From assembly GCA_036720245.1 (NCBI GenBank), contig DAIMNI010000008.1, forward strand, positions 1 through 55,373: a DNA stretch of 55,373 nt, read 5' to 3'. This document shows, piece after piece, positions 1-6,894 of this stretch. The notes beneath the pieces are model-generated. The model made no database searches, was not told where the DNA came from, and saw nothing but the letters and a program-made list of their open reading frames with translations. Source of the stretch: JAAZMA01 sp036720245. GTDB taxonomy: Bacteria > Bacillota > Clostridia > Tissierellales > Tepidimicrobiaceae. Every line of letters begins with the position of its first letter. The stretch's first letter is position 1. A program made the position numbers and the translations under genes.

Positions 1-6
1 AAAATA

Positions 7-46
7 AATATGTTTAGAACCCTAAAAAAGTAGTTCTAAACATATT
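7..46. repeat. 14-bp perfect inverted repeat, possible operator or hairpin
   Basis: AATATGTTTAGAAC (7-20) is repeated as its exact reverse complement at 33-46 around a 12-nt A-rich loop. No T-run follows, so it is not an obvious intrinsic terminator. It could be a repressor-binding site in an early phage control region or an RNA hairpin. Nothing in the window identifies the binding protein. Confidence 0.5.
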
Positions 47-87
47 ATACGAGGATAGTTTTTTCTGGAATTGATGGACGAGCATTA

Positions 88-180
88 TTGCCTTTATTAG
101 TGATACTTATATTCGTAATAATTGGACAAGTAGAAGAGTTTATAAAGGAAGTAAAAGAAATATGGAAGGAGGCAGAATAA
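88..180 (+). CDS. possible small membrane peptide (start uncertain)
   Basis: An open frame ending at TAA 178-180 encodes a hydrophobic stretch (LPLLVILIFVIIG) followed by a charged amphipathic tail, the usual shape of a one-span phage microprotein. The frame is open from about base 40, but the only standard start is TTG 88, which has no good ribosome site. A GAGG at 51-54 would suit a start near base 60, where no standard codon exists. The peptide composition looks real; expression and start are unproven. Confidence 0.3.
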   Translation: MPLLVILIFVIIGQVEEFIKEVKEIWKEAE

Positions 181-387
181 ATGAGACAAAAGAAAGTTTA
201 TCCCTGTCCTATATGTAAAAATAAAAGATGTGTTGGTTCAATATATTCATTCGTAGCAAATGCAGTAAGGAGGATGTATTTTTGTAGTAATTGTTTGGTG
301 GAGTTTAATTCAAATGGAACAATATATCCACCAGTACAAATAGAAAAAGACCTCCCAGACGGCAATCTGGAAAGGTCAGCAATTTAA
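181..387 (+). CDS. small zinc-ribbon-like early phage protein
   Basis: 68 residues. Two cysteine pairs, CPIC near residue 9 and CSNC near residue 35, are spaced as in a zinc ribbon, with an aromatic/basic linker between them. The ATG follows GGAGGCAGAATAA. It lies at the start of the early gene run, ahead of the replication genes. Phages carry many such ribbon proteins without known role; I do not recognise a named family. Confidence 0.6.
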   Translation: MRQKKVYPCPICKNKRCVGSIYSFVANAVRRMYFCSNCLVEFNSNGTIYPPVQIEKDLPDGNLERSAI

Positions 388-432
388 AAATATTATTTAA
401 TCAATTATACCACAAAGAAGGGAGATTTTAAA

Positions 433-636
433 ATGAATGCAGTGGGAATTTATGTAGCTTATAAAGAGAGGACAAAATCAGAAATAGAAAAGGAAATGAA
501 ATATGCAGCAGAAAAGATAGTTGAGCTTGAAATTATAGCAGAGGAAGGTAGAAAAGCAGAAAAGGAATTAGATAAAGCAAGGGAAAGAATGATGGAATTA
601 GCAATCGCTTATTCTGGGATGAAAGGAGATATGTAA
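433..636 (+). CDS. small coiled-coil early phage protein
   Basis: 67 residues, rich in Glu, Lys and Ala with heptad-like spacing from residue 12 to 60, predicting one long charged helix. GGGAG lies upstream of the ATG. The stop is one base before the ATG of the next gene (TAAAATG), so the two are probably translationally coupled. Coupling to a recombination-type protein suggests an accessory to DNA metabolism, but this is only context. Confidence 0.6.
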   Translation: MNAVGIYVAYKERTKSEIEKEMKYAAEKIVELEIIAEEGRKAEKELDKARERMMELAIAYSGMKGDM

Positions 637-637
637 A

Positions 638-1477
638 ATGAATAATAATCAAATGGTAGTTCAAGAAGCTAATCCTATGATGATAATAGAAGGATTGAAA
701 CTAGATAGGGTAGCAGATTCTATTAATACGATTAATCAGTTTCAACAAGTTATACAATCCAATTTAGTAGAAGGTATTGATTATGGGGAGGCCTATTTTG
801 GCAGTGGAAAATCAAGTCTCTTAAAACCAGGTGCAGAAAAAATATTAATGCTAATGGGATTAAGTAGCCAATATGAAATTATAGAGCAAATACAAGATTA
901 TGAAGAGGGATTTTTTGCATACACAATAAGGTGTATTTTAACTAGGAACGGAATAGTTGTGACTGAGGGATTAGGCCACTGTAATAGTAAAGAAAAGAAA
1001 TATGAATCGGACAAGCAAGATAAATATATGCTAGGGAATACGTGTCTTAAAATGGCCAAGAAAAGAGCACAGGTTGATGCAGCACTTACGGTAGGAAGTT
1101 TAAGTAATATATTTACTCAGGACCTAGAGGATATGGTTCAATTCAATAATACTGAAAGAGTAGAGACCATGACTTTAGAAGATGCAAGAGCTATAAAAGT
1201 TAGGTTTGGTAAATATGGGGATAATGGCGGAAAGACAATAGGCGAAATATATGCAACCGATGAAGGCTATGTTAAATGGTTATCTGAAAAGGCCAAGGAA
1301 CCCGCAATGAGAAAGGCTGCAGCAATGGTAATGGAAGGTGGTAGCCCAATCTCAGGAAAGCCAAAGGCTCCTATCAACAATTCTAATAACAATGCTACTA
1401 CAAATGTTGATATAAACCCAGATGATATAGCAGATTTACCATGGAACGAATTAGATGACGAGAACATACCATATTAG
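638..1477 (+). CDS. phage recombination/replication protein with ExoX-like C-terminal motif and SSB-like tail
   Basis: 279 residues. Residues 15-160 form a globular domain with a run such as KPGAEKILMLMG and KMAKKRAQVDAAL, resembling clostridial phage proteins in the ERF/Rad52-like slot before dnaD/dnaC. Residues about 190-225 (FGKYGDNGGKTIGEI, then GYVKWL) match the small domain found at the end of ExoX-type nucleases, which acts as a DNA-binding or protein-contact module. The last residues (DLPWNELDDENIPY) are acidic and end like the SSB tip (DDDIPF type), which recruits SSB partners. Function in single-strand annealing or loading is inferred from position and these motifs. Confidence 0.55.
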   Translation: MNNNQMVVQEANPMMIIEGLKLDRVADSINTINQFQQVIQSNLVEGIDYGEAYFGSGKSSLLKPGAEKILMLMGLSSQYEIIEQIQDYEEGFFAYTIRCILTRNGIVVTEGLGHCNSKEKKYESDKQDKYMLGNTCLKMAKKRAQVDAALTVGSLSNIFTQDLEDMVQFNNTERVETMTLEDARAIKVRFGKYGDNGGKTIGEIYATDEGYVKWLSEKAKEPAMRKAAAMVMEGGSPISGKPKAPINNSNNNATTNVDINPDDIADLPWNELDDENIPY

Positions 1478-1506
1478 ACTAAGGGGATGCTGTTCCCCTT
1501 GGTCTA
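1475..1506 (+). other. intercistronic hairpin at the stop codon of the recombination gene
   Basis: A 13-bp stem (TAGACTAAGGGGA pairs with TCCCCTTGGTCTA, one G-U pair) with a 6-nt loop begins at the stop codon. No T-run follows, so it is more likely an mRNA-stability or partial termination hairpin between early genes than a full terminator. Confidence 0.55.
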
Positions 1507-1526
1507 TAGAATAGGAGGGAAGATAA

Positions 1527-1829
1527 ATGAATTATGCAGAGGAAATTAACGCATTTTATAGATTAATCCAAACACAATACACTGCTACAGATGAGATCGT
1601 CCTATGGCATGCTTTGATGTATCAGAATTACAAATATGATTGGGAAGAATGGTTTTTTGCACCTAATTATTTACTTCAATTAAATAGTGGACTATCAACT
1701 AAAAATCTTTATAAAGCAAGAAATTCTTTAAAAGAAAAGGGGCTTATAGATTTTAAGCAAAGATGTTCACCAGATATTAACGGAACCAAATTAATTTCAT
1801 ATAAAATGATTAGTTTTAAAACAGAATAG
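1527..1829 (+). CDS. DnaD/replication-initiator-like winged-helix protein, short form
   Basis: 100 residues. It resembles the N-terminal winged-helix part of phage DnaD-like replication proteins: NYAEEINAFYRL start, a D-WEEW-F segment, then an HTH with LSTKNLYKARNSLKEKGLI. The next gene begins with the same fold (ITEINAFRNYL, NWERW, LGISEKTLIKHRNFL). This looks like a duplicated N-domain that has lost or never had the C-terminal DnaD domain. GGAGGG lies before the ATG. It probably binds origin DNA or modulates its full-length neighbour. Confidence 0.6.
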   Translation: MNYAEEINAFYRLIQTQYTATDEIVLWHALMYQNYKYDWEEWFFAPNYLLQLNSGLSTKNLYKARNSLKEKGLIDFKQRCSPDINGTKLISYKMISFKTE

Positions 1830-1840
1830 GAGGCCCTAGA

Positions 1841-2572
1841 GTGAAGTATATAACTGAAATAAATGCCTTTCGTAATTATCTTAAGACTAATTCATTAGAA
1901 GCAATTACACAGGCCCTATGGTATGTGATTATTGATTACCATAACTCATGTAATTGGGAAAGATGGATTGCTATAGATAATCAAAGGCTTATGGCAGAGC
2001 TAGGAATAAGCGAAAAAACCTTAATAAAACATAGAAACTTTTTAATTCAAGCAGGGCTTTTAGAATATAAATCTCAGCAAAGAAAAAAGAGTTCTGGAAG
2101 ATATAAGCTATTAAGTTTTGAAAAAGGAGAGGCAGGGAATATCAAATCTGCTACCCAAACTACAGGAAATATTCCAGCAGATTGGGAAGCAGTTCGGGGT
2201 GCAGATTGGGAAGCAGTTCGGGGTGCAGATCGTTCAGACTTAATTAGACTAGACAAGACTAGACTAGAAAAGAATAATACTACTATTACTACTAATGCTG
2301 AAAATGATATTTCTATAATTGCAAAAGCCTATGAACAAAATGGATTTGGGACAATAGATTTTATGGCAAAAGAAATATTAGTTGATTTAGTCAAAGATTA
2401 TTCGACTGAATGGATTCTTGAAGCTATGAAGATTGCAGTTAAGTCTAATGCCAGAAACCTAAACTATGTCAGTAAGACATTAAGCAATTGGAAGTCATGG
2501 GGCGGTATGAAATTGGCTAAAGACAGCCCAAGAGAGAGCGATAATACAAATTTACCTGATTATGGATGGTGA
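1841..2572 (+). CDS. dnaD: DnaD-domain replication initiation protein
   Basis: 243 residues from GTG, preceded by GGAGG. Residues 1-90 are a winged helix (LGISEKTLIKHRNFLIQAG), residues 95-145 a low-complexity linker, and residues 150-230 a DnaD/DnaB-type helical domain with the closing motif YVSKTLSNW near residue 210. In phages of Firmicutes such proteins open the origin and work with the DnaC-type loader encoded next, six bases downstream. The linker holds a perfect 24-bp tandem duplication. Confidence 0.85.
   Translation: MKYITEINAFRNYLKTNSLEAITQALWYVIIDYHNSCNWERWIAIDNQRLMAELGISEKTLIKHRNFLIQAGLLEYKSQQRKKSSGRYKLLSFEKGEAGNIKSATQTTGNIPADWEAVRGADWEAVRGADRSDLIRLDKTRLEKNNTTITTNAENDISIIAKAYEQNGFGTIDFMAKEILVDLVKDYSTEWILEAMKIAVKSNARNLNYVSKTLSNWKSWGGMKLAKDSPRESDNTNLPDYGW
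2177..2230 (+). repeat. 24-bp tandem duplication in the dnaD-like linker
   Basis: Two exact 24-bp copies (2177-2200 and 2201-2224) encode ADWEAVRG twice, followed by the first six bases of a third copy. The length is a multiple of three, so copy-number change would only alter linker length. The copies are identical, which suggests recent slippage. Confidence 0.85.
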
Positions 2573-2577
2573 TTTAA

Positions 2578-3234
2578 ATGGATTATAAAGAATTTTTAAG
2601 AAAATCTATGAAACAAAATGAAAAAGAGGTACAGGATCTACTGCTAAAAGAGAGGCAGTATAAAATAGCAGCATTAACTAAGGGGAGTGGTGTCCCTCAA
2701 CGATTTAAGAGTGCCACGTTTAATAATTACAATCCAGTAGATAATAGCATGGCTTTAAACAAATCTAAAAACTTTGTGGAGGACTTCCCCAATACTAAGG
2801 GTCTATTACTTACAGGCCCAGTAGGAACTGGCAAAACTCATTTAGCATGTGCAATAGCAAACGAATTATTGGAGAGATTATATTCAGTCTATTTTGGAAA
2901 TGTGGTAGACATTATGAGTTTTATCAAGAGTACCTATAGCAAGAACTCTGAGATTGCAGAGGATGAAGCCATAAATCTTATGACGGATAAAGTAGATTTA
3001 TTTATAATTGACGATTTAGGCAAGCAAAATGAAACTTCTTACACTTCATCAATGCTATATCAGCTAATTAACAGAGTTTACGAGAATAAAAAGCCAATAA
3101 TAATTACCACAAATGAAAATTCAACAGAATTAGCTGGAAAACTTGGAGATAGAGGACAGGCCACAGTTTCAAGAATTACACAAATGTGTGAACCTGTAGT
3201 ATTTAAAGGGGAAGATTGGAGGCTTAAAAGATGA
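2578..3234 (+). CDS. dnaC: DnaC/DnaI-type helicase loader ATPase
   Basis: 218 residues. Walker A (GPVGTGKTH) near residue 79, Walker B (LFIIDDLG) near residue 140, sensor-type stretch IIITTNEN near residue 177 and a C-terminal arginine-rich segment identify an AAA+ loader of the DnaC/IstB family. It would load the replicative helicase at the phage origin opened by the DnaD-like protein. No helicase gene follows, so a host helicase is probably recruited. The stop overlaps the next start (ATGA). Confidence 0.9.
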   Translation: MDYKEFLRKSMKQNEKEVQDLLLKERQYKIAALTKGSGVPQRFKSATFNNYNPVDNSMALNKSKNFVEDFPNTKGLLLTGPVGTGKTHLACAIANELLERLYSVYFGNVVDIMSFIKSTYSKNSEIAEDEAINLMTDKVDLFIIDDLGKQNETSYTSSMLYQLINRVYENKKPIIITTNENSTELAGKLGDRGQATVSRITQMCEPVVFKGEDWRLKR

Positions 3235-3518
3235 AAAAGTTAGTAGTTGAAATAGTAGATGACTTGAAAAAGGAAAAAGAAAAGAAAAAGCTGATACCTA
3301 AATGCTGGATATGCATGGATGAGGGCCTAGTTTATTATGATAAAAAAGTTAATGGAATTAGATATGAGGTTGCAGCAAAATGCAGATGCTCAAAAGGACA
3401 AAAGATAGGGGAAAGAGTAGGATATATCCCTAATGTAATAGCAGAAGATATTGCTAATATGAACTTTGAATATTTCAATAAAAAACATCCTGATGAAATA
3501 AAGAAAATAGTTTCTTAA
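3231..3518 (+). CDS. small cysteine-rich protein after the helicase loader
   Basis: 95 residues. CWIC near residue 26 and the CRC stretch near residue 52 could bind one zinc, followed by basic helices. It starts inside the loader gene with a 4-base overlap, implying coupled translation. Similar short Zn proteins often follow dnaC in clostridial phages. Function unknown; a role at the replication complex is plausible from position only. Confidence 0.65.
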   Translation: MKKLVVEIVDDLKKEKEKKKLIPKCWICMDEGLVYYDKKVNGIRYEVAAKCRCSKGQKIGERVGYIPNVIAEDIANMNFEYFNKKHPDEIKKIVS

Positions 3519-3544
3519 TAGAAATTATCAAAGGAGGCATAGGA

Positions 3545-3715
3545 GTGTCAAGGACATGTATTGATTGTGAAAATAGGCATATTGGATGCCATGATTATTG
3601 CAAAGATTATCATGAATATAGAAGAAAAATAGAAAAAACAAAGCAAGATAGAGAGGCATTTTTGGAATACAACGGATACATGGCAGAATGCTTATGGAAG
3701 AATAAGAGGGTGTAA
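3545..3715 (+). CDS. 56-residue cysteine/histidine-rich phage protein (GTG start)
   Basis: A GTG at 3545 follows AAAGGAGG at good spacing. The peptide starts with CIDCENRHIGCHDYC, a dense Cys/His cluster able to bind zinc, followed by a charged helix rich in Lys, Glu and Arg. It ends four bases before the next ATG. Such short Cys-rich proteins are common in this slot of clostridial prophages and have no assigned function. Confidence 0.65.
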   Translation: MSRTCIDCENRHIGCHDYCKDYHEYRRKIEKTKQDREAFLEYNGYMAECLWKNKRV

Positions 3716-3718
3716 AAA

Positions 3719-4126
3719 ATGAGATGGACTGAGGAAGAATACATGGGCTTTTTAGAAAAACAGGGAATAAAAACAGCCATGGAAAAGCCTAAACGCAGCA
3801 AATATAATAATAAAAAGACTTGGGTAGATGGAATCTGTTTTGATAGCAAGAAGGAAGCTGAATATTATTGCCAGTTAAAATTGCTTAAACAAGCAGGGGA
3901 GATAAGAGATTTTGGATTACAGCCTAGATATGAGCTGCAGCCAACTTTTAAAAAGAATGGGACAACTTATAGATCAATCACCTATATAGCCGATTTTGTA
4001 GTAGTAAATAATGATGGAACTACTGAAATAATTGACATCAAGGGCATAGAAACACAGGTATTTAAAATAAAACAAAAGCTATTTGAATATATATATCCAG
4101 ATCTAAGCTTAAAGGTAATCAAATAA
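3719..4126 (+). CDS. DUF1064-type phage nuclease (PD-(D/E)XK fold)
   Basis: 135 residues. The pattern FDSKKEAEYYCQLKLL (residues 40-55), then YIADFVV (about 88) and EIIDIKG (about 102) matches DUF1064 proteins, which have the restriction-endonuclease-like fold: the Glu of KKEAE, the Asp of ADFVV and the D-x-K of IDIKG fit the catalytic set. DUF1064 proteins sit where other phages encode RusA and are thought to be Holliday-junction resolvases or related nucleases. Resolvase activity here is inferred. Confidence 0.8.
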   Translation: MRWTEEEYMGFLEKQGIKTAMEKPKRSKYNNKKTWVDGICFDSKKEAEYYCQLKLLKQAGEIRDFGLQPRYELQPTFKKNGTTYRSITYIADFVVVNNDGTTEIIDIKGIETQVFKIKQKLFEYIYPDLSLKVIK

Positions 4127-4137
4127 GGGGGAGGAAA

Positions 4138-4371
4138 TTGAAAGAAAACCTAATTAATAGAAAGACTTATAAGGCAGTTAAAAAGATGGACAGGCAAGAC
4201 ATGGAGAATTTTCTAGCAACTATATATTCTGAAGGATTTAAAGATGGGACAGAATCAGCAGAGATGACAGATTTTAAAATTCAATTGGTAGAAATTCTCC
4301 ATAAGGCCAAAGGGGTAGGTCCTAAAACGTTCGATAACATTATGGAAACTATGAAGGAGATGGGGATATGA
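4138..4371 (+). CDS. small phage protein with helix-hairpin-helix-like end
   Basis: 77 residues from TTG, preceded by GGGGGAGG. The C-terminal stretch KGVGPKTFDNIMETM (residues 60-74) resembles a helix-hairpin-helix DNA-binding turn (GVGPKT). The rest is charged helix. Following the DUF1064 nuclease, it may be a nucleic-acid-binding accessory. The next gene starts at ATG 4368 inside its last codons. Confidence 0.55.
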   Translation: MKENLINRKTYKAVKKMDRQDMENFLATIYSEGFKDGTESAEMTDFKIQLVEILHKAKGVGPKTFDNIMETMKEMGI

Positions 4372-4520
4372 AATGCCCTGAGGAAGCATCAAAGATGTGT
4401 ATGAATGCAATAAAGTATAAAAAATATGCAGAAGTTAGGCAGTGTGAGGAATGCTGCATATACTGTAAAAATAGATGTAATGAAGTATGCGATAAGGCTT
4501 TGGAGGCGGAGGAATGCTAG
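4368..4520 (+). CDS. 50-residue cysteine-rich phage protein
   Basis: Begins at ATG 4368, overlapping the previous stop. It has nine cysteines in 50 residues, including CEECCIYCKNRC in the middle, so it is probably a metal-binding mini-protein. Its stop overlaps the ATG of the next short gene (ATGCTAG), which supports a coupled run of tiny early genes. No family recognised. Confidence 0.55.
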   Translation: MKCPEEASKMCMNAIKYKKYAEVRQCEECCIYCKNRCNEVCDKALEAEEC

Positions 4521-4690
4521 ACATAAAATATTGTGCTAGAGCTATAATCCAACACCTAAATGGGAATTTTAAATTATTTGAAGAATACAGAGATAAAGCT
4601 ATAGAGATATACGAAAAAGAGAACACGGTACCTATAGGGGAACTTATACCAAAGAGCACGAAAAGAAAACTATATGAAATGGTGAGTTAA
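4514..4690 (+). CDS. 58-residue hypothetical early phage protein
   Basis: Starts at ATG 4514 behind GGAGGCGGAGG, inside the last codons of the previous gene. The product is a charged helical peptide with no cysteine cluster apart from Cys7. The good ribosome site and overlap support expression. Nothing suggests a function. Confidence 0.5.
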   Translation: MLDIKYCARAIIQHLNGNFKLFEEYRDKAIEIYEKENTVPIGELIPKSTKRKLYEMVS

Positions 4691-4730
4691 ATGGATTGCA
4701 AAAATTGGATATAAGCATTTTTAGGGAGGT

Positions 4731-4844
4731 ATGGATATGGAAGCAATAATAATAACGATAATTAGTATAGCTGCAATTTGTATATTAGTATTATTGGTAT
4801 CTTTATTATATACAATTGAAAAAGTGAAGGAGCTGGAAGAATGA
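4731..4844 (+). CDS. 37-residue single-span membrane peptide
   Basis: ATG 4731 follows AGGGAGG. Residues 5-27 are a continuous hydrophobic segment (IIITIISIAAICILVLLVS), followed by a short charged tail. The stop overlaps the next ATG (ATGA). Short one-span proteins are common in early phage operons; the role is unknown. Confidence 0.5.
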   Translation: MDMEAIIITIISIAAICILVLLVSLLYTIEKVKELEE

Positions 4845-5038
4845 AAAAAATTAAAGACAGAGATGGTAGCGTGGTTCTTGTAGGGGATATATACAAAGAT
4901 GAAGAAAATTTTTTATGGGAAGTAATAAAAGATGATGGCAGATACTTGTTAGAGAATATGCATATTCCAGGAAGAAGAAAAATAGAAGACATTAGATTTA
5001 TGGAAGATACGGGCGCAAATATATTTATTGATATGTAA
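4841..5038 (+). CDS. 65-residue hypothetical phage protein
   Basis: Starts at ATG 4841 with AGGAG in the end of the preceding gene and a 4-base overlap. The pattern of short alternating hydrophobic and charged segments (VVLVGDIYKDEENFLWEV) suggests a small beta-barrel. Family not recognised. Confidence 0.55.
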   Translation: MKKIKDRDGSVVLVGDIYKDEENFLWEVIKDDGRYLLENMHIPGRRKIEDIRFMEDTGANIFIDM

Positions 5039-5051
5039 TAGGAGGGCAACT

Positions 5052-5243
5052 ATGGAGATACAAAAACAGTATAATAAATCAAAAAGACAAAGCCTTAGAA
5101 ATGAAATGATAGGGCACATAGATGATATATTAGATGCAGCAGAAAGCATAGGAAGTCTTGATTTTTTTACTATAGAATTAAAGGTTCATGAAGGACAGCT
5201 AGATGCCAATTGTACTTTAAAAAATAGAAAGAAGGTTTATTAA
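5052..5243 (+). CDS. 63-residue hypothetical phage protein
   Basis: ATG 5052 is chosen over the in-frame upstream codon at 5028 because AGGAGGG lies just before it. Helical N-terminal half and a beta-type C-terminal half (FTIELKVHEGQLDANCTL). It is the last gene before the promoter-bearing gap ahead of hicA. Function unknown. Confidence 0.55.
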   Translation: MEIQKQYNKSKRQSLRNEMIGHIDDILDAAESIGSLDFFTIELKVHEGQLDANCTLKNRKKVY

Positions 5244-5291
5244 ATCAAATGTATTATACTCATGAAAAATGAATAAAAGAATATAAAAGCA

Positions 5292-5320
5292 TTGATTAAT
5301 ACGTATAAAAGGAGTATAAT
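5292..5320 (+). promoter_or_regulatory. promoter of the hicA-hicB module
   Basis: TTGATT (-35, 5292-5297), a 17-bp spacer and a perfect TATAAT (-10, 5315-5320) lie 24 bp before hicA. The spacer contains the palindrome ATACGTAT (5299-5306), a natural place for HicB to bind in autoregulation; that binding is inference. Confidence 0.8.
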
Positions 5321-5343
5321 ATATTTAATAGGAGGGATAATAG

Positions 5344-5514
5344 ATGAAAAGGAAAGACCTAGTTAAACTTCTTGAAAGCAATGGTTGGTACTTAAAAAGA
5401 AATGGCGGAAATCATGACATATATACTAATGGCAAGGACACAGAACCAATACCAAGGCATACAGAAATAAACGAGAGATTAGCAAAAGCAATTATAAAAA
5501 AACTAGGGCTTTAA
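5344..5514 (+). CDS. hicA: HicA toxin (mRNA interferase)
   Basis: 56 residues: a double-stranded-RNA-binding-type fold with KRKDLVKLLESNGW at the start, the catalytic histidine in GGNHDIY (about residue 25) and the closing IPRHTEINERLAKAIIKKLG helix. Full length for HicA. HicA cleaves mRNA when free of HicB. GGAGGG precedes the ATG. It lies between early and late phage genes with its own promoter, so it can be expressed in the lysogen and may act as an addiction or abortive-infection module. Confidence 0.92.
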   Translation: MKRKDLVKLLESNGWYLKRNGGNHDIYTNGKDTEPIPRHTEINERLAKAIIKKLGL

Positions 5515-5521
5515 GCCCTAG
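5503..5521 (+). other. hairpin between hicA and hicB
   Basis: CTAGGGC and GCCCTAG flank TTTAA, overlapping the hicA stop codon; pairing extends to 9 bp with a 1-nt centre. There is no T-run after it. It could shield the toxin mRNA end or reduce read-through, letting the antitoxin be made from a separate signal. Confidence 0.6.
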
Positions 5522-5573
5522 CATTTATAAATCATCTATTATCCTAATTATAATACGAGAGGAGTTGAGTAGA

Positions 5574-5963
5574 ATGAAAAAAGCATATCCCATTATAATA
5601 AAAGGTGCAGAAGGAGATTATTATGTAAGAATTCCAGATTTTGATATTGCTACACAGGGAACAGATATAGCTGATGCGATAATGATGGCAAGGGATGCCA
5701 TAGGATTAGTAGGCATTGATATGGAGGATGATGGTAAAGAGTTACCAGAACCTTACTCTGTAAATGAGGAAATAGAAGAAGGGGATATTTTTACTTTAGT
5801 AGACGTAGATTTCACTAAATATAGAAGAAAATATGAAAATAGGGCAGTAAAAAAGAATTGTACTATACCGAGCTGGTTAAATGAGGAAGCGATAAAGGCA
5901 GGTGTAAATTTTTCAGGAATATTACAAGAGGCATTAATAGACCATCTAAATTTAAATGATTAA
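5574..5963 (+). CDS. hicB: HicB antitoxin
   Basis: 129 residues from ATG 5574, chosen because AGAGGAG lies about 9 bases upstream; an upstream TTG at 5565 overlaps that site. The N-terminal half has the partial RNase-H-like HicB fold (YYVRIPDFDIATQGTDIADA, then GLVGIDMEDDGKELP), which covers the toxin's active site. The C-terminal 35 residues (CTIPSWLNEEAIKAGVNFSG, then LQEALIDHL) form a ribbon-helix-helix DNA-binding domain for autoregulation. Separated from hicA by 59 bp. Confidence 0.92.
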   Translation: MKKAYPIIIKGAEGDYYVRIPDFDIATQGTDIADAIMMARDAIGLVGIDMEDDGKELPEPYSVNEEIEEGDIFTLVDVDFTKYRRKYENRAVKKNCTIPSWLNEEAIKAGVNFSGILQEALIDHLNLND

Positions 5964-5991
5964 TTAAATAAGTCCGACCATACCTAGATGG

Positions 5992-6046
5992 AGGGCACTA
6001 GACCATTTTGTTAGAGATAACAAATAGGCTTAGTGCCCTTTTTTTA
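5992..6046 (+). terminator. rho-independent terminator after hicB
   Basis: AGGGCACTA (5992-6000) pairs with TAGTGCCCT (6031-6039), followed by a run of Ts. The loop is long (30 nt), unusual but compatible with termination. It isolates the toxin-antitoxin unit from the late control genes. Confidence 0.75.
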
Positions 6047-6061
6047 TTGAGGAGGAATCTA

Positions 6062-6391
6062 ATGCAAATACTTATAACCGAAATAGAAAGGCTAAGAGAA
6101 GAATTAAACAATACTATTATAAGCCTCCAAAGGGCAGGATATGAAAAAGCAAAGGCAGAGTATACCTATAGAGTAGCTTTAGCAAAAGAACTTTTAATTT
6201 TAAGGGATAAAGGGTTACCTGCAACATTAACAAATGATGTGGCTAGGGGAAATGAAAATATAGCAAAACTTAAATTTAATAGAGATGTAGCAGAAACTAA
6301 TTATGATGCTACATTAGAAAAGTTAAGGGCTACAAAGATAGAATTAGACATAGTGGAAAGGCAAATGGAAGCTATTAGGAGGGGAGAATAA
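6062..6391 (+). CDS. coiled-coil phage protein upstream of the late regulator
   Basis: 109 residues from ATG 6062 behind GAGGAGG; an earlier in-frame TTG (6008) lies inside the terminator and is rejected. Almost entirely helical with heptads from residues 1-45 and 65-108. Similar short helical proteins precede the ArpU/RinA-like regulator in clostridial prophages. The next ATG comes one base after its stop. Function unknown. Confidence 0.6.
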   Translation: MQILITEIERLREELNNTIISLQRAGYEKAKAEYTYRVALAKELLILRDKGLPATLTNDVARGNENIAKLKFNRDVAETNYDATLEKLRATKIELDIVERQMEAIRRGE

Positions 6392-6392
6392 T

Positions 6393-6800
6393 ATGGATAA
6401 AGGACAGCTAAAACAACTAAAATACTTAAAAAATGAAATAGAGATATTAAAAAAACAAATAGAAGATTTAGACTATACAATTACGGCAGATTCAGTCAAA
6501 GGATCTAACCCTTATTTTCCTTATGAGGAGAGAAACTTTACTATTACAGGGATAAATTACGGGGAACATAATAAGAAAACTCAGAGATTGAAAAGAAAGT
6601 TAAATAGAAAAGTAGAAGAATTAATAGATTTGGTAGAGGAAACCTATGAATATATAGATAATATAGATGATAGCCTTATAAGGCAGATAATAACTCTTAG
6701 ATATGTAAATGGGCTAGCTTGGGAGCAGGTAGCAGCAAGTATAGGAGGAAACAACACAGCAGATAGCGTAAGAAAAATAGCAGAAAGATTTTTAAAATAG
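6393..6800 (+). CDS. sigma-like late transcription regulator (DUF1492/ArpU type)
   Basis: 135 residues. N-terminal half is coiled coil; the C-terminal 55 residues look like sigma region 4 (DSLIRQIITLRYVNGLAWEQ, then VAASIGGNNTADSVRKIAERF), with an HTH. Proteins of this shape in this position, just before terminase, switch on phage late genes. It is followed by an almost 300-bp non-coding leader that could hold its target promoter. Confidence 0.75.
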   Translation: MDKGQLKQLKYLKNEIEILKKQIEDLDYTITADSVKGSNPYFPYEERNFTITGINYGEHNKKTQRLKRKLNRKVEELIDLVEETYEYIDNIDDSLIRQIITLRYVNGLAWEQVAASIGGNNTADSVRKIAERFLK

Positions 6801-6804
6801 AAGT

Positions 6805-6840
6805 TGTCCTATATGTCCGTTTTAGATGTGTTAATATGAT
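6805..6840 (+). promoter_or_regulatory. candidate late-gene promoter with TGTCC direct repeats
   Basis: TGTCCT (6805-6810) and TGTCCG (6814-6819) are repeated at 9-bp spacing, followed by TATGAT (6835-6840), a -10-like hexamer. The site begins 5 bp after the sigma-like regulator gene. A -35 replacement bound by the regulator is a plausible reading, but no consensus is known to me for this family. Confidence 0.35.
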
Positions 6841-6894
6841 ATTAAGGAAATCTATGGAAGCTAAATTAAAAAGGATATATCAATTGGTTGTTGG

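Noticed and set aside
7..46. LexA box (GAAC...GTTC)
   Set aside because: The halves are 12 bp apart, not the 4-bp spacing of a Firmicutes LexA site; kept only as an unspecified inverted repeat.
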